DNA of 9,397 bases, from positions 1 through 9,397 of the forward strand of contig JAFGKB010000024.1 in the NCBI GenBank assembly GCA_016928755.1, read 5' to 3'. Positions 1-5,934 of this stretch are shown in pieces. The DNA is from Anaerolineae bacterium. Lineage in GTDB: Bacteria > Chloroflexota > Anaerolineae > B4-G1 > SLSP01. The stretch's first letter is position 1. Every line of letters begins with the position of its first letter. A model generated the notes under the pieces. The model did not search any database. It was not told the DNA's origin and worked only from the letters and a program-made list of their open reading frames with translations. Position numbers and translations under genes: made by a program.

Positions 1-12
1 CAGCCTATTTTT

Positions 13-28
13 TATACAAATATACAAA
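13..28. repeat. Tandem 8-bp direct repeat upstream of the cyclase gene
   Basis: The octamer TATACAAA occurs twice in perfect tandem, in an AT-rich stretch about 85 bp before the likely cyclase start codon. It could be a pair of protein-binding half-sites or chance AT-rich sequence. No convincing -35/-10 pair is visible between here and the gene; the best -10-like word is TATAAC at 47-52, without a matching -35. Confidence 0.35.
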
Positions 29-113
29 TTAATGGTAAACTGAAGATATAACGTTGGTTGTGTTTTTAGGTCTAAGAGTGGGACTTTGTCTTTATGAGGA
101 TTTGTGGTGTATT

Positions 114-3100
114 ATGCGTTGTCCAAGCTGTGGTGCTGAAAATCCAGATAATCGTGCAACCTGTGAGATGTGCGGGGCGGCGTTAAGTGGCGATATAGCG
201 GTTTCTCTTGACTCCGGTGTCCAGTACGAGCTAAATGTTGCCCGCCAAGCCTTGGAACAACTGCGCCGCTTTGTCCCGGCTGTAATTCTCGAAAGCCTCC
301 TGCATAATCAAGAACGTTTACGTGGGGAACGCCGTGAAGTTGCGGTGCTATTTGTTGATGCGGTTGAATTCACAAGCCTGGCTGCTTCTCTGGATGCTGA
401 GGCGGTTTTCAACTTGATCAATGATTTGCTAGGGCGATTGGTCGCTTGTGTCCACCGTTTTGGTGGTATGGTGGATAAATTTACCGGTGATGGCTTGATG
501 GCCGTCTTCGGTGCTCCGATTGCCCATGAGAATGATTCTGAATTAGCTGTGCGCGCGGCCCTAGAGATGCAGCGTGCCGCCTCTGAGTTCGCTCCGATTG
601 CCCAGGCTCGGCTGGGTGCTCCGTTACAAGTCCGGATTGGATTACATAGTGGTGTGGCTATTGCCGGTATTCTTGGTAATCAAGAACAGGCTGCTTATAC
701 GGTTATTGGTGAAACTGTAAATCTGGCCGCGCGTCTTGAATCCCTCGCCCGACCCGGTCATATTCTTGTTAGCCGTCAGGTATACCAACAGACCCAAACT
801 AAATTTGAGTTTAAAGTACTAGGGGAGGTCTTGGTAAAGGGCGTGGAGCGACCTATAGAGGTTTATGAAGCTGTAGAAGACCGGTATGAGTCTAAAACGA
901 ACCTCGATTCTATTCAACCCAGCGGGATATTTCTTGGTCACCAGGCAGAAATTGAGTTTTTGCATCATATGCTGGTTGCGGCATTGGATGATTCCTATGG
1001 CCGTCTGCTGGTAGTACATGGCGAAGCCGGGATTGGGAAATCCTCCCTCGTGAATGAGTGGTTATCCGGTATCCAGCCAGAACAGGTGACGGTCTTGATG
1101 GGCCGGGGAACTCCTTATGTCCAGGGGGTGAGTTATAGTACTTTGAGTACTTTGTTACGGGGAGCATTGAAAGGTAACTTGATAGAAGAATCCTGGACTA
1201 ATTATGTATCCCCTGATTTACATTTATTCCTCCGTGATATGCTCGGCATGCCCTTGACAGCGCAAGAGTCCCTATCAATTAACAATCTTACCCCTGATCG
1301 TATGAAGCAATTGACGACTTTGGCTATCCGCGAGTGGGTTTTAGGGATAGCGCGTAAGCGACCTGTTATACTGGTTTTCGATAACTTTCAATGGGTGGAT
1401 GCGGCTTCTTATGCTGTTATTCAAGCCTTACTGAGTCTTGTTTATGAAACCACGGTGCTCTTTGTGGTCGTTACCCGACCGCAGCCGCTTGGTGCCTTGC
1501 GTTTAGAGATACCGCCTTTGGAGCATGATCCTGATCTTGACTTAAGTATAACGTTGGATGTGGGTGCCCTGTCTGTGGAAAATAGTCGTAAGCTTTTGGG
1601 CAATCTTTTGGATTTGGATAGTATGCCAGAATCTTTTATCAGGACAATTTTAGCACGTGCTGAGGGAAATCCGTTCTATATTGAGGAGTTTGTCCGGATG
1701 CTAGTTGAAAAGAAGATGCTGAAACTTGAGGATGGTCGCTGGGTGGCTGTGTCTGTCCCTGACTTGGAGACTTTAGCTATCCCTACAACGCTTCAGGGTT
1801 TAATGATGGCCCGTATTGACCGTTTACCAGAGGCTTTACGGCGTGTGTTGCGTAATGCTGCGATAATTGGTCTCCAATTTGATGTAAACCTACTTGGGAT
1901 TATAGAATATCGTCTTCATGGTACGACTAACTTGATGCCCATTATGAAGCGTTTGATCAGTTTGGGGTTACTTGTAGCCCGGCCTGAACTTGGAACCCAT
2001 ATTTATGCTTTCCGGCATATGTTAGTACAGGAGATTATCTATAATAGTATTTTGCATAGCCAACGTCCTGACTTGCATCAGGTTGTCGCGTTGACTATCG
2101 AAGAGTTGTATGCCACGAATCTAGACCGTTATGCAGAAGTTTTAGCCTTCCATTATGACCGCGCCCGTGTCCGGGATAAGGCGATGTCTTATGCCATCAG
2201 CGCTGGAAACCATGCCCGGCAGCGATTTTCTAATACGGAGGCGGTAGAATACTATAGCCGTGCGTTGCAGCTCTCACAACATTTGGGCGAGTGTCTTCAA
2301 GAACGCTGGCGCGCAGCAACTGGCCTGGGGCAGGTTCACCAGCGTATTGGTGAGTATGAGGATGCTATAGCGCTCTACCGGGCCGCTTTGGAAGAGTGGG
2401 TCGCGGCCCCCTTAGAAGCTAAAGCAGAAGTGATGTTGTATTTAGGTCAAGTTTGGGATAAGTTAGGTAATTTGCGCGAAGCTGAGACATGGTTGCGACA
2501 AGGTGTGGTACAGTTAAATCAGGCTGCGGTGTCCGCACCAGAATTACGGGCGCAGCTATACTCTGAATTGGGCTGGCAGGCCATCCAAGGAGGAAATTTA
2601 ACGGAGGCTCAAACTTGGTTGGAAAAAGCCTGGGCCTTATTACAAAGTACCGATTCTCACTACGCTATGGCAAAAGTCCTTGACCGTTTTAGTGTTTTGT
2701 ATCTTCATCAAGGGGAGCTACAAAATGCGATTAAAAATATAGAACAGGCTTTGGCCGCAAGCGAGAAACTAAGTGATATTGTGAGTGTGTCTCATTATGC
2801 AAAGACCTTGGGGAATCTGCAGACCCGGGCCGGAGATTGGGAACAGTCGCTCAATTACTATAAACGTAGCTTAGACTTGATGCAAAAGATAGGTGATCTT
2901 GAAGGCATTATTATCGCGCATGCGAACTTAGGCCAGTTGTATATGCATCTGGGGCAGTGGAGTCGGGCTGAGGGAAACTTGTTACATGCCTTTGATATGG
3001 CCCAACGCATTGCCCATTCTCATGAATTGACTTGTGCCCATATCAATTTAAGCCGGCTCCATTTACTGCGTGGAGATTTGGAGTTGTGTGCTGAACATTT

Positions 3101-3569
3101 GAACGCGGTTTTTGTCTGGTATAAAGAGCGTGGCAATCGTGTTAATATGGGGTTAGTTGAAGCCTACTTTCTAAATGCTGAATTGCACTTAGGACAAGCA
3201 GAAGTTGAAGCTGCACGGGAGTCGCTGGAAAGAGGGTATCATATTCTCCTAGACTTGAAAGATACTAACAATGGTCACTCGATGCAATTTGGTCATTATG
3301 AGCGGTTAATGGGGCGGTTAGCGTTAGAGGACCATGATTATACAACTGCGCATGAGCGATTGGCGCACAGTAGACAGATCTTTGAGGGCGTTAGTTGTTT
3401 GTTTGAGGTTGGCAAGACAGAGTATTGGATTGCGCTTACATATATAGCGCAAGACCTTAAGTCAGATGGCATGAAGACTTTAAATAAGGCGTTAGCAATA
3501 TTCCAAAAATTGGGGGCTGCTGCTGAGATACAACGGGTGGAAGCATTGCTCTCTACATTTCAATGGTGA
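114..3569 (+). CDS. Zinc-ribbon / class III adenylate cyclase / AAA ATPase / TPR signalling protein
   Basis: Large cytoplasmic signalling protein, 1151 residues from the ATG at 114. The in-frame TTG at 54 is less likely, because the zinc ribbon (Cys3, Cys6, Cys17, Cys20) starts straight after the ATG and GAGGA lies 13 nt upstream. A class III cyclase domain follows at about 70-235: metal-binding Asp82 (FVDAVEFT) and Asp126 (GDGLMAVFG), Lys122 and Thr196 at the purine-specifying positions, and Asn203 and Arg207 (VNLAARLE) for the transition state. The Lys/Thr pair resembles soluble adenylate cyclase, so ATP to cAMP is the likely reaction. An AAA_16/STAND-type ATPase follows, with Walker A GEAGIGKS (303-310) and Walker B VILVFDNFQWVD (418-429). 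The Walker B residue that is usually the second acidic one is Asn here. From about 700 to the end there are helical TPR repeats, probably for protein binding. No membrane segment is visible. The input signal is unknown. Confidence 0.93.
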   Translation: MRCPSCGAENPDNRATCEMCGAALSGDIAVSLDSGVQYELNVARQALEQLRRFVPAVILESLLHNQERLRGERREVAVLFVDAVEFTSLAASLDAEAVFNLINDLLGRLVACVHRFGGMVDKFTGDGLMAVFGAPIAHENDSELAVRAALEMQRAASEFAPIAQARLGAPLQVRIGLHSGVAIAGILGNQEQAAYTVIGETVNLAARLESLARPGHILVSRQVYQQTQTKFEFKVLGEVLVKGVERPIEVYEAVEDRYESKTNLDSIQPSGIFLGHQAEIEFLHHMLVAALDDSYGRLLVVHGEAGIGKSSLVNEWLSGIQPEQVTVLMGRGTPYVQGVSYSTLSTLLRGALKGNLIEESWTNYVSPDLHLFLRDMLGMPLTAQESLSINNLTPDRMKQLTTLAIREWVLGIARKRPVILVFDNFQWVDAASYAVIQALLSLVYETTVLFVVVTRPQPLGALRLEIPPLEHDPDLDLSITLDVGALSVENSRKLLGNLLDLDSMPESFIRTILARAEGNPFYIEEFVRMLVEKKMLKLEDGRWVAVSVPDLETLAIPTTLQGLMMARIDRLPEALRRVLRNAAIIGLQFDVNLLGIIEYRLHGTTNLMPIMKRLISLGLLVARPELGTHIYAFRHMLVQEIIYNSILHSQRPDLHQVVALTIEELYATNLDRYAEVLAFHYDRARVRDKAMSYAISAGNHARQRFSNTEAVEYYSRALQLSQHLGECLQERWRAATGLGQVHQRIGEYEDAIALYRAALEEWVAAPLEAKAEVMLYLGQVWDKLGNLREAETWLRQGVVQLNQAAVSAPELRAQLYSELGWQAIQGGNLTEAQTWLEKAWALLQSTDSHYAMAKVLDRFSVLYLHQGELQNAIKNIEQALAASEKLSDIVSVSHYAKTLGNLQTRAGDWEQSLNYYKRSLDLMQKIGDLEGIIIAHANLGQLYMHLGQWSRAEGNLLHAFDMAQRIAHSHELTCAHINLSRLHLLRGDLELCAEHLNAVFVWYKERGNRVNMGLVEAYFLNAELHLGQAEVEAARESLERGYHILLDLKDTNNGHSMQFGHYERLMGRLALEDHDYTTAHERLAHSRQIFEGVSCLFEVGKTEYWIALTYIAQDLKSDGMKTLNKALAIFQKLGAAAEIQRVEALLSTFQW

Positions 3570-3583
3570 CCTATAACTAAAGC

Positions 3584-3621
3584 AAAGGGAGTCGGGTGAT
3601 AAGTCACCTGACTCCCTTTTT
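3584..3621 (+). terminator. Rho-independent terminator of the cyclase gene
   Basis: A 16-bp stem (3584-3599 with 3604-3619, one G-U pair) closes a 4-nt TAAG loop and runs into a T tract at 3617-3621. It starts 15 bp after the cyclase stop codon. The left arm begins with AAA, so the hairpin may also act weakly on - strand transcripts leaving the island to its right. Confidence 0.92.
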
Positions 3622-3640
3622 ACCAATATTGATAATTGTT

Positions 3641-3693
3641 ACCGCTTGGGGAGATTTTCTTGTCCCAATCAGTATAGTTCTCCCCCTTGCGGT
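3641..3693. repeat. Imperfect inverted repeat in the intergenic island
   Basis: Arms 3641-3654 and 3679-3693 pair as 5 bp, a TT/TT internal loop, 4 bp, a one-base bulge and 3 bp, around a 24-nt loop. There is no T run after it in either direction, so it is not a standard terminator. It lies on the - strand downstream of the two small ORFs and may be a 3' RNA structure. Nothing else is recognisable in 3694-3790. Confidence 0.4.
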
Positions 3694-3790
3694 TATTGAA
3701 GGCTAATTACCGGGTTATTAGGCTATGTTGGGATTGTGAAGTTGTTGCGTGCGTCCCTTGTAATTGCCGACCCCACTATGTAATGGCTGG

Positions 3791-3871
3791 CTATTTCAGG
3801 TAAGCAGTTATTAACAAAAACCAAACGACTGCCAGCGCCATAATTTTATTGTAAGTATTCTTATTAACCAT
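3791..3871 (-). CDS. Putative 26-residue single-helix membrane peptide
   Basis: Short ORF of 26 codons from ATG 3871-3869 to TAG 3793-3791. The peptide has a polar, Lys-containing N-terminus (MVNKNTYNK), then a hydrophobic run of about 15 residues (IMALAVVWFLLITAY) and a final Leu-Lys. This is the usual layout of small bacterial membrane proteins and of some type I toxin peptides. Its start is 4 nt after the stop of a 22-codon ORF, so translational coupling is possible; its own ribosome site (GAGAG, 7 nt upstream) is weak. I do not recognise a family. The hydrophobic pattern could be chance in AT-rich DNA; the reading frame and coordinates are certain, expression is not. Confidence 0.45.
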   Translation of the reverse strand: MVNKNTYNKIMALAVVWFLLITAYLK

Positions 3872-3875
3872 TTTA

Positions 3876-3944
3876 TTACTCTCTATCTCGATAATCAAGG
3901 TTCTTAAGAGAATTTGTTTTCGTTATCTTACTTAATTCTAACAT
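3876..3944 (-). CDS. Putative 22-residue charged peptide, first ORF of a mini-operon
   Basis: Short ORF of 22 codons from ATG 3944-3942 to TAA 3878-3876. It has a good Shine-Dalgarno sequence (AAGGAG at 3955-3950) with 5 nt spacing, better than several larger genes here. The peptide begins MLELSKITKTNSLKN and ends with an Asp/Arg/Glu-rich tail; it is hydrophilic with no recognisable domain. It may be a leader peptide for the following membrane peptide rather than a functional protein. A perfect 8-bp dyad (3962-3981) lies just upstream of the ribosome site, and a -10-like TATAAA lies before the dyad without a clear -35. Not recognised; called from start signals only. Confidence 0.4.
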   Translation of the reverse strand: MLELSKITKTNSLKNLDYRDRE

Positions 3945-3961
3945 GTACTCTCCTTTTTTAC

Positions 3962-3981
3962 AATAGTACAAGGGTACTATT
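3962..3981. promoter_or_regulatory. Perfect 8-bp dyad upstream of the small-ORF pair
   Basis: AATAGTAC and GTACTATT flank a 4-nt spacer. On the - strand the dyad lies between a -10-like TATAAA and the AAGGAG of the 22-codon ORF. It could be a repressor operator or a 5' UTR hairpin. The stem is AT-rich, so the hairpin would be weak. Confidence 0.4.
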
Positions 3982-4005
3982 TTATAAAACTAACCAATTT
4001 TTAAT

Positions 4006-4046
4006 ATAAAAGCAGGTGACTGAATTAACCAGTCACCTGCTTTTAT
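4006..4046 (-). terminator. Rho-independent terminator of the cyclic-nucleotide-binding gene
   Basis: A perfect 17-bp inverted repeat (4006-4022 with 4030-4046) encloses a 7-nt loop and is flanked by A and T tracts. On the - strand the stem ends in TTTTAT followed by an AT-rich stretch. It lies about 90 bp after the stop of the gene it would end. On the + strand it also has T tract character (TTTTAT), so it could be bidirectional. Confidence 0.88.
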
Positions 4047-4073
4047 CGGGTTAAATTTAGCATTACTTCAAAT

Positions 4074-4104
4074 CTTATGTGAATATCTTCTCCTAACACA
4101 TAAG
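4074..4104. repeat. 8-bp inverted repeat in the 3' UTR of the cyclic-nucleotide-binding gene
   Basis: CTTATGTG (4074-4081) and CACATAAG (4097-4104) pair perfectly over a 15-nt loop. It lies between the gene's stop codon and the strong terminator hairpin, and lacks its own T run. It may be a 3' UTR stem; no further role can be read from it. Confidence 0.4.
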
Positions 4105-4138
4105 TCGGTTTTAGTTGTCATCGTAAGGTTGGGGCGGT

Positions 4139-4633
4139 CTAGCCTTTAGAGGGGGATTCCCAAAACAATTGCTCACGTAACATCAAGTCGGTATGTCGGA
4201 CTTTGAATGCCAAATCACTGGCGATATTACGCATAAGGATATAGCCCATTTCATGGCTTTCTTCACACAAGCGAACTAAATCATCACGGCTAATGGCCAG
4301 CAATTTTGTATCATCGGTCGCTGCTTTCGCTGAGGCTGAGCGCATTCCCCGATCCACTAACCCAATTTCTCCCAATGTTTGTCCGGGCCAGAGGGTAACG
4401 ATGGTTAACGGCTCTGCCCTTTTATTGTATGTTCCCAGTAGACTGGGATCTAGCACTATATCTACAGTACCTTTTACAATGATAAAGATTTCGTCACTAG
4501 GCGTGTTTTCTTGAACAATAGTATCATTTTCTTTATAATCTATCTCGCGACATACTTCAGCTAGTTTCTGTAAGTGTTCTTCTTTTAGTTCGTAGAAGAT
4601 ATCCACCTGTCGTAATACACTAATTAATTGCAT
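4139..4633 (-). CDS. Cyclic nucleotide-binding domain protein without DNA-binding domain
   Basis: 164-residue cytoplasmic protein made of one CNB (Crp-like) beta-roll domain at about 8-125 plus a helical tail. It shows the family order: the ENDTIVQENTPSDEIFIIVKGTVDIV strands are present, then the phosphate-binding cassette GQTLGEIGLVDRGMRSASAKA. This contains Glu89 and Arg98, the residues that hold the ribose and cyclic phosphate in Crp and PKA R subunits. Cyclic nucleotide binding is therefore plausible. There is no helix-turn-helix, kinase or channel segment, so it probably acts by contacting a partner. The ATG at 4633 follows a G-rich ribosome site (AAAGGGGG). The convergent neighbour at 114-3569 is an adenylate cyclase, which suggests, but does not prove, a shared cAMP pathway. 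It has its own promoter and terminator. Confidence 0.88.
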   Translation of the reverse strand: MQLISVLRQVDIFYELKEEHLQKLAEVCREIDYKENDTIVQENTPSDEIFIIVKGTVDIVLDPSLLGTYNKRAEPLTIVTLWPGQTLGEIGLVDRGMRSASAKAATDDTKLLAISRDDLVRLCEESHEMGYILMRNIASDLAFKVRHTDLMLREQLFWESPSKG

Positions 4634-4688
4634 ACCTACCCCCTTTCTCTTGCCTTAAGTGATTTAACTTGAGTTGTGTTTCGCGTTT

Positions 4689-4702
4689 GATAGTTTCCTA
4701 TC
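4689..4702 (-). promoter_or_regulatory. GAAA-tetraloop hairpin in the 5' UTR of the cyclic-nucleotide-binding gene
   Basis: On the - strand GATAG and CTATC pair around a GAAA tetraloop, roughly 55 nt before the start codon. It is a small stable stem inside the approximately 100-nt leader predicted from the promoter. A role in mRNA stability or translation is possible. Confidence 0.35.
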
Positions 4703-4742
4703 GTTGTTTGATGGTAGAAGATAATAAGGAAAATCCCCTTTA

Positions 4743-4770
4743 AGTATAACGAACCCAGATAAGAAGTCAA
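4743..4770 (-). promoter_or_regulatory. Sigma-70-type promoter of the cyclic-nucleotide-binding gene
   Basis: On the - strand a -35 box TTGACT (4770-4765) and a -10 box TATACT (4748-4743) are separated by 16 bp. The predicted start is near 4736, giving a leader of about 100 nt. Just upstream is a dyad, AACTAT and ATAGTT with a 6-bp spacer (4771-4788), which could be an activator or repressor site. Confidence 0.65.
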
Positions 4771-4805
4771 AACTATTATAACATAGTTCTCTGGCTTGAT
4801 AACCG

Positions 4806-5687
4806 TTAAACGGCTTTTTTCAAATGGGCTAACAAAATACCTGTTATCGCTAGGATTAGTCCCATTATATCACGTGCACTAAGTTGTTCGCCTAGAAACA
4901 GCCAGGCAAGTACGGCGATTTGGACAAGCATCGTATTGTTGATAAGACTTGATTCTACAGCCGATAGCTTTTGGAGGGATTTATTCCAGAGCGTAAAGGC
5001 TAACGCGGTGTTAACAACTGCCAGCCAACCGATAACTCCCCATCCTGTTAAACTAATGGGTGGGAGACCTTGTACCACTAATCCGATGCCTAGGAGCGAG
5101 GTCGCTCCTATCCCCATACTGATAGCAGTCACTACTAATGGCGGAATTGTTTTATCTCGATTGATCGAACGTCCTAAAATGGAAGCTGCTGCGTTAGCAC
5201 ATACACTTAGTCCGGCCAGGCCAAACCCAAGTACTGGTTCACCAGACCCGGCGGCAGGGGTGAAATATACGAACACGCCGGTAATGAAAATGATAATTCC
5301 CCCCCATTGCAACCGGGAGGGGACCTCTCGTAGTGCAATGATGCCAAATAAAGCAACCAACACGGAACTAAAGTTCAGTAATAGGCTGAAGGTGACCGCT
5401 TCCAAATAGTTGAGGGTAAGAAATTGGCCACCTTGCGTTATGGTATAGAATACCAACCCTAGAACTACTAAGTTTCTCCATGTTTTAGCCGAGAGAGTTT
5501 TTATCTGAGTTTTGTATTTCCACAGCCCCGGGAGCAGGATAATAAAGGCTAGGGTATACCGGAGTCCTGCGAAGGTTAATGGTGGAATTTCATTGAGAGC
5601 AAATTTGATGAGTACCCAAGAAGTTGACCAAAGAAACGTTACAAAAAGCGCTTGCAGAATGCCCCGCAATCGTTCAGAAATAAACAT
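4806..5687 (-). CDS. EamA/DMT-superfamily permease under riboswitch control
   Basis: 293-residue inner-membrane transporter with ten predicted helices in two EamA repeats, about 9-140 and 153-288. Typical features are the opening helix with LWSTSWVLIKFAL, the Pro-rich IPPLTFAGLRY loop before helix 2, and the closing GEQLSARDIMGLILAITGILLA. Length matches the family. EamA proteins export amino acids, nucleosides or other small metabolites; the substrate cannot be read from sequence. The ATG at 5687 has GAGG 6 nt upstream. The leader (5688-5837) looks like a ykkC-family riboswitch, and the ribosome site is complementary to a conserved part of the aptamer. The stop codon lies in a CCGTTAAACGG palindrome, but no T run follows, so no clear terminator is seen before the downstream gene's promoter. 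Confidence 0.92.
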   Translation of the reverse strand: MFISERLRGILQALFVTFLWSTSWVLIKFALNEIPPLTFAGLRYTLAFIILLPGLWKYKTQIKTLSAKTWRNLVVLGLVFYTITQGGQFLTLNYLEAVTFSLLLNFSSVLVALFGIIALREVPSRLQWGGIIIFITGVFVYFTPAAGSGEPVLGFGLAGLSVCANAAASILGRSINRDKTIPPLVVTAISMGIGATSLLGIGLVVQGLPPISLTGWGVIGWLAVVNTALAFTLWNKSLQKLSAVESSLINNTMLVQIAVLAWLFLGEQLSARDIMGLILAITGILLAHLKKAV

Positions 5688-5688
5688 A

Positions 5689-5696
5689 TAGCACCT
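5689..5696 (-). promoter_or_regulatory. Ribosome-binding site of the permease, complementary to the aptamer
   Basis: The - strand octamer AGGUGCUA includes the Shine-Dalgarno core of the permease. It is exactly complementary to UAGCACCU in the leader (5767-5760), which overlaps the conserved CACCUU stretch of the aptamer. Pairing would hide the ribosome site when the aptamer is not folded. Confidence 0.55.
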
Positions 5697-5705
5697 CTTT
5701 CATCA

Positions 5706-5737
5706 ATTAGGTATGGCAAAACAAATACCTACCTAAT
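5706..5737 (-). promoter_or_regulatory. Expression-platform hairpin competing with riboswitch P1
   Basis: On the - strand AUUAGGUA (5737-5730) pairs with UACCUAAU (5713-5706) over a 16-nt loop. The left arm overlaps the 3' strand of aptamer helix P1 (5734-5726), so P1 and this hairpin cannot both form fully. No U tract follows, which argues for control of translation rather than termination. Confidence 0.55.
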
Positions 5738-5837
5738 CCCTCCCGGCTTTTATCCGATAAGGTGCTACGCCCACTGGCTTTTGTGACGCTCGGTCCAGAC
5801 CTGGGGTACAGCGGAACCCTAGTCACTCAGGTTGGTA
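5726..5837 (-). ncRNA. ykkC-family riboswitch aptamer, probably subtype 2 (ppGpp/PRPP group)
   Basis: Leader RNA of the permease gene. On the - strand the family's signature words appear in order: CUAGGGUUCC, GGACCGAGCG, UCACA, ACCUU, GGAUAAAAGCC and GGGAGGG. P1 is UACCAACCU (5837-5829) with AGGUAGGUA (5734-5726), one mismatch; GUGAC with GUCAC forms the next helix. Guanidine-I members normally read GGUCCGAGAG and ACGGCGGG; here GGACCGAGCG and the ACCUU segment before AUAAAAGCC resemble the T. mathranii subtype-2 RNA as I remember it. This makes ppGpp or PRPP more likely ligands than guanidine, but I cannot fix the ligand. The predicted transcription start (about 5837) coincides with the first base of P1. 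Confidence 0.85.
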
Positions 5838-5843
5838 AGAATT

Positions 5844-5872
5844 ATTATATATGAGTCTGTTGAAAAAAACAA
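5844..5872 (-). promoter_or_regulatory. Promoter of the riboswitch-permease transcript
   Basis: On the - strand a perfect TATAAT (5849-5844) lies 17 bp after TTGTTT (5872-5867), a weak -35. Predicted start is near 5837, exactly where riboswitch helix P1 begins. The -35 lies within the T-rich tail of the upstream gene's terminator. Confidence 0.65.
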
Positions 5873-5875
5873 TCA

Positions 5876-5930
5876 AAAAACCGGGGAAAGCGAAGGAGAT
5901 GGAGTGGTTAAGGCCGTTTCCTCGGTTTTT
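5876..5930 (-). terminator. Terminator of the coiled-coil gene
   Basis: Arms 5876-5892 and 5915-5930 form a stem of about 15 bp (one A-C mismatch and one bulge on the - strand) with a loop of about 22 nt. T-rich sequence follows on the - strand (5880-5863, with two T runs). It lies directly after the TAA at 5937-5935 and separates this gene from the permease transcript. Confidence 0.75.
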
Positions 5931-5934
5931 ATGC

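Noticed and set aside
54..113. N-terminal extension of the cyclase from a TTG at 54
   Set aside because: The extra 20 residues are not like the family, and the zinc ribbon begins immediately after the ATG at 114.
3605..3675. 23-codon - strand ORF starting at a CTG after a GGGGGAG sequence
   Set aside because: The start codon is non-standard, the peptide has no features, and it runs through the hairpin and terminator sequences.
4803..4813. Palindrome CCGTTAAACGG at the permease stop codon as a terminator
   Set aside because: It has almost no loop and no T run follows on the - strand.
4936..5409. 157-codon ORF on the + strand opposite the permease
   Set aside because: No domain or start signals; it shadows a clear ten-helix transporter.
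5726..5837. Guanidine-I riboswitch as the specific class
   Set aside because: The leader has GGACCGAGCG and lacks the ACGGCGGG segment I expect of guanidine-I, so the broader ykkC subtype-2 call was preferred. A covariance search could reverse this.
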